A stretch of 54,279 nt of DNA, taken from Lachnospiraceae bacterium (GTDB lineage: Bacteria; Bacillota; Clostridia; Lachnospirales; Lachnospiraceae). Made by a program: the position numbers and the translations under genes. Where the stretch lies: contig JAPJQL010000026.1 in NCBI GenBank assembly GCA_030825115.1, positions 1-54,279 of the forward strand. Direction: 5' to 3'. Shown here one piece after another: positions 54,186-54,279 of the stretch (positions are counted from its first letter, which is position 1; every line of letters starts with the position of its first letter). The notes under the pieces are model-generated. The model saw only the letters and a list, made by a program, of their open reading frames with translations, was not told the DNA's origin and searched no databases.

Positions 54186-54279
54186 TAGCGCAGAAGACAT
54201 ATCATATTTTATTTCCCTCTTCCCGTTACTGTTCAGAGGCCAACTTGTAAAAAAGCCCCCATGGTGTAGACTAAAATCA

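Overview
The window is an ordinary chromosomal stretch of a Gram-positive gut clostridium, most likely a Lachnospiraceae-type organism. This is inferred from gene content: a six-gene Rnf operon, the hrcA-grpE-dnaK-dnaJ order behind a CIRCE element, T-box leaders on aspS and tyrS, an archaeal-type AspRS next to gatCAB, a TPP-riboswitch thiC-thiW-thiM-thiE-thiD cluster, YedF and a C_GCAxxG_C_C protein. Almost every gene is on the minus strand. Most of the window has intermediate GC; the first 1.8 kb is clearly AT-rich.

Layout. (1) 1-1.76 kb is a graveyard of broken accessory genes: a frameshifted unknown ORF, a COG2865 ATPase/HTH remnant joined to a SIR2-like remnant, and a DUF1016 nuclease tail. 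(2) 1.79-9.1 kb is a nucleoside uptake and cleavage operon (BMP lipoprotein, ATPase, two permeases, HutC-type regulator, DeoD-like phosphorylase, nucleoside hydrolase) with its own promoter, operator and terminator. (3) 9.2-12.5 kb holds a threonine aldolase, a SanA/YdcF-like protein and a MATE transporter. (4) 12.54-13.16 kb holds two very long imperfect palindromes with no gene. (5) 13.2-18.45 kb is rnfCDGEAB with a palindrome at the predicted start of transcription. (6) 18.46-19.2 kb is AT-rich and almost gene-free. (7) 19.2-22.5 kb is a GntR / enolase-superfamily dehydratase / APC permease operon of unknown substrate. (8) 22.6-27.6 kb is the class I heat-shock operon. (9) 27.7-36 kb has two secreted 3D-domain proteins, an NTF2-like protein, argH, a YfhO-like membrane protein, a PTS IIA protein and an aminotransferase. 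(10) 36-41.1 kb is T-box-aspS-gatC-gatA-gatB. (11) 41.2-47.7 kb has a second MATE pump with a SlyA-like operator, mntP, a secreted unknown, T-box-tyrS, a GNAT acetyltransferase, a heptad-repeat coiled-coil protein and yedF. (12) 47.8-52.3 kb is the thiamin operon. (13) 52.3-54.2 kb is the C_GCAxxG_C_C protein and mgtE.

How the parts work together. The nucleoside operon imports nucleosides and splits them to base and sugar. The Rnf complex couples ferredoxin oxidation to ion pumping and NAD reduction, as expected of an anaerobic fermenter. AspRS plus GatCAB probably makes Asn-tRNA(Asn) by transamidation. The thiamin operon makes the pyrimidine with ThiC and takes in or salvages the thiazole with ThiW and ThiM; no thiazole-synthesis genes lie here. 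I saw no tRNA or rRNA gene, CRISPR array, intact mobile element or complete defence system. The features most worth a second look are the twin long palindromes, the fossil defence cluster, the cysteine tail on RnfE, the non-canonical DeoD active site, and the coiled-coil gene with exact 42-bp repeats and a possible AUA start.
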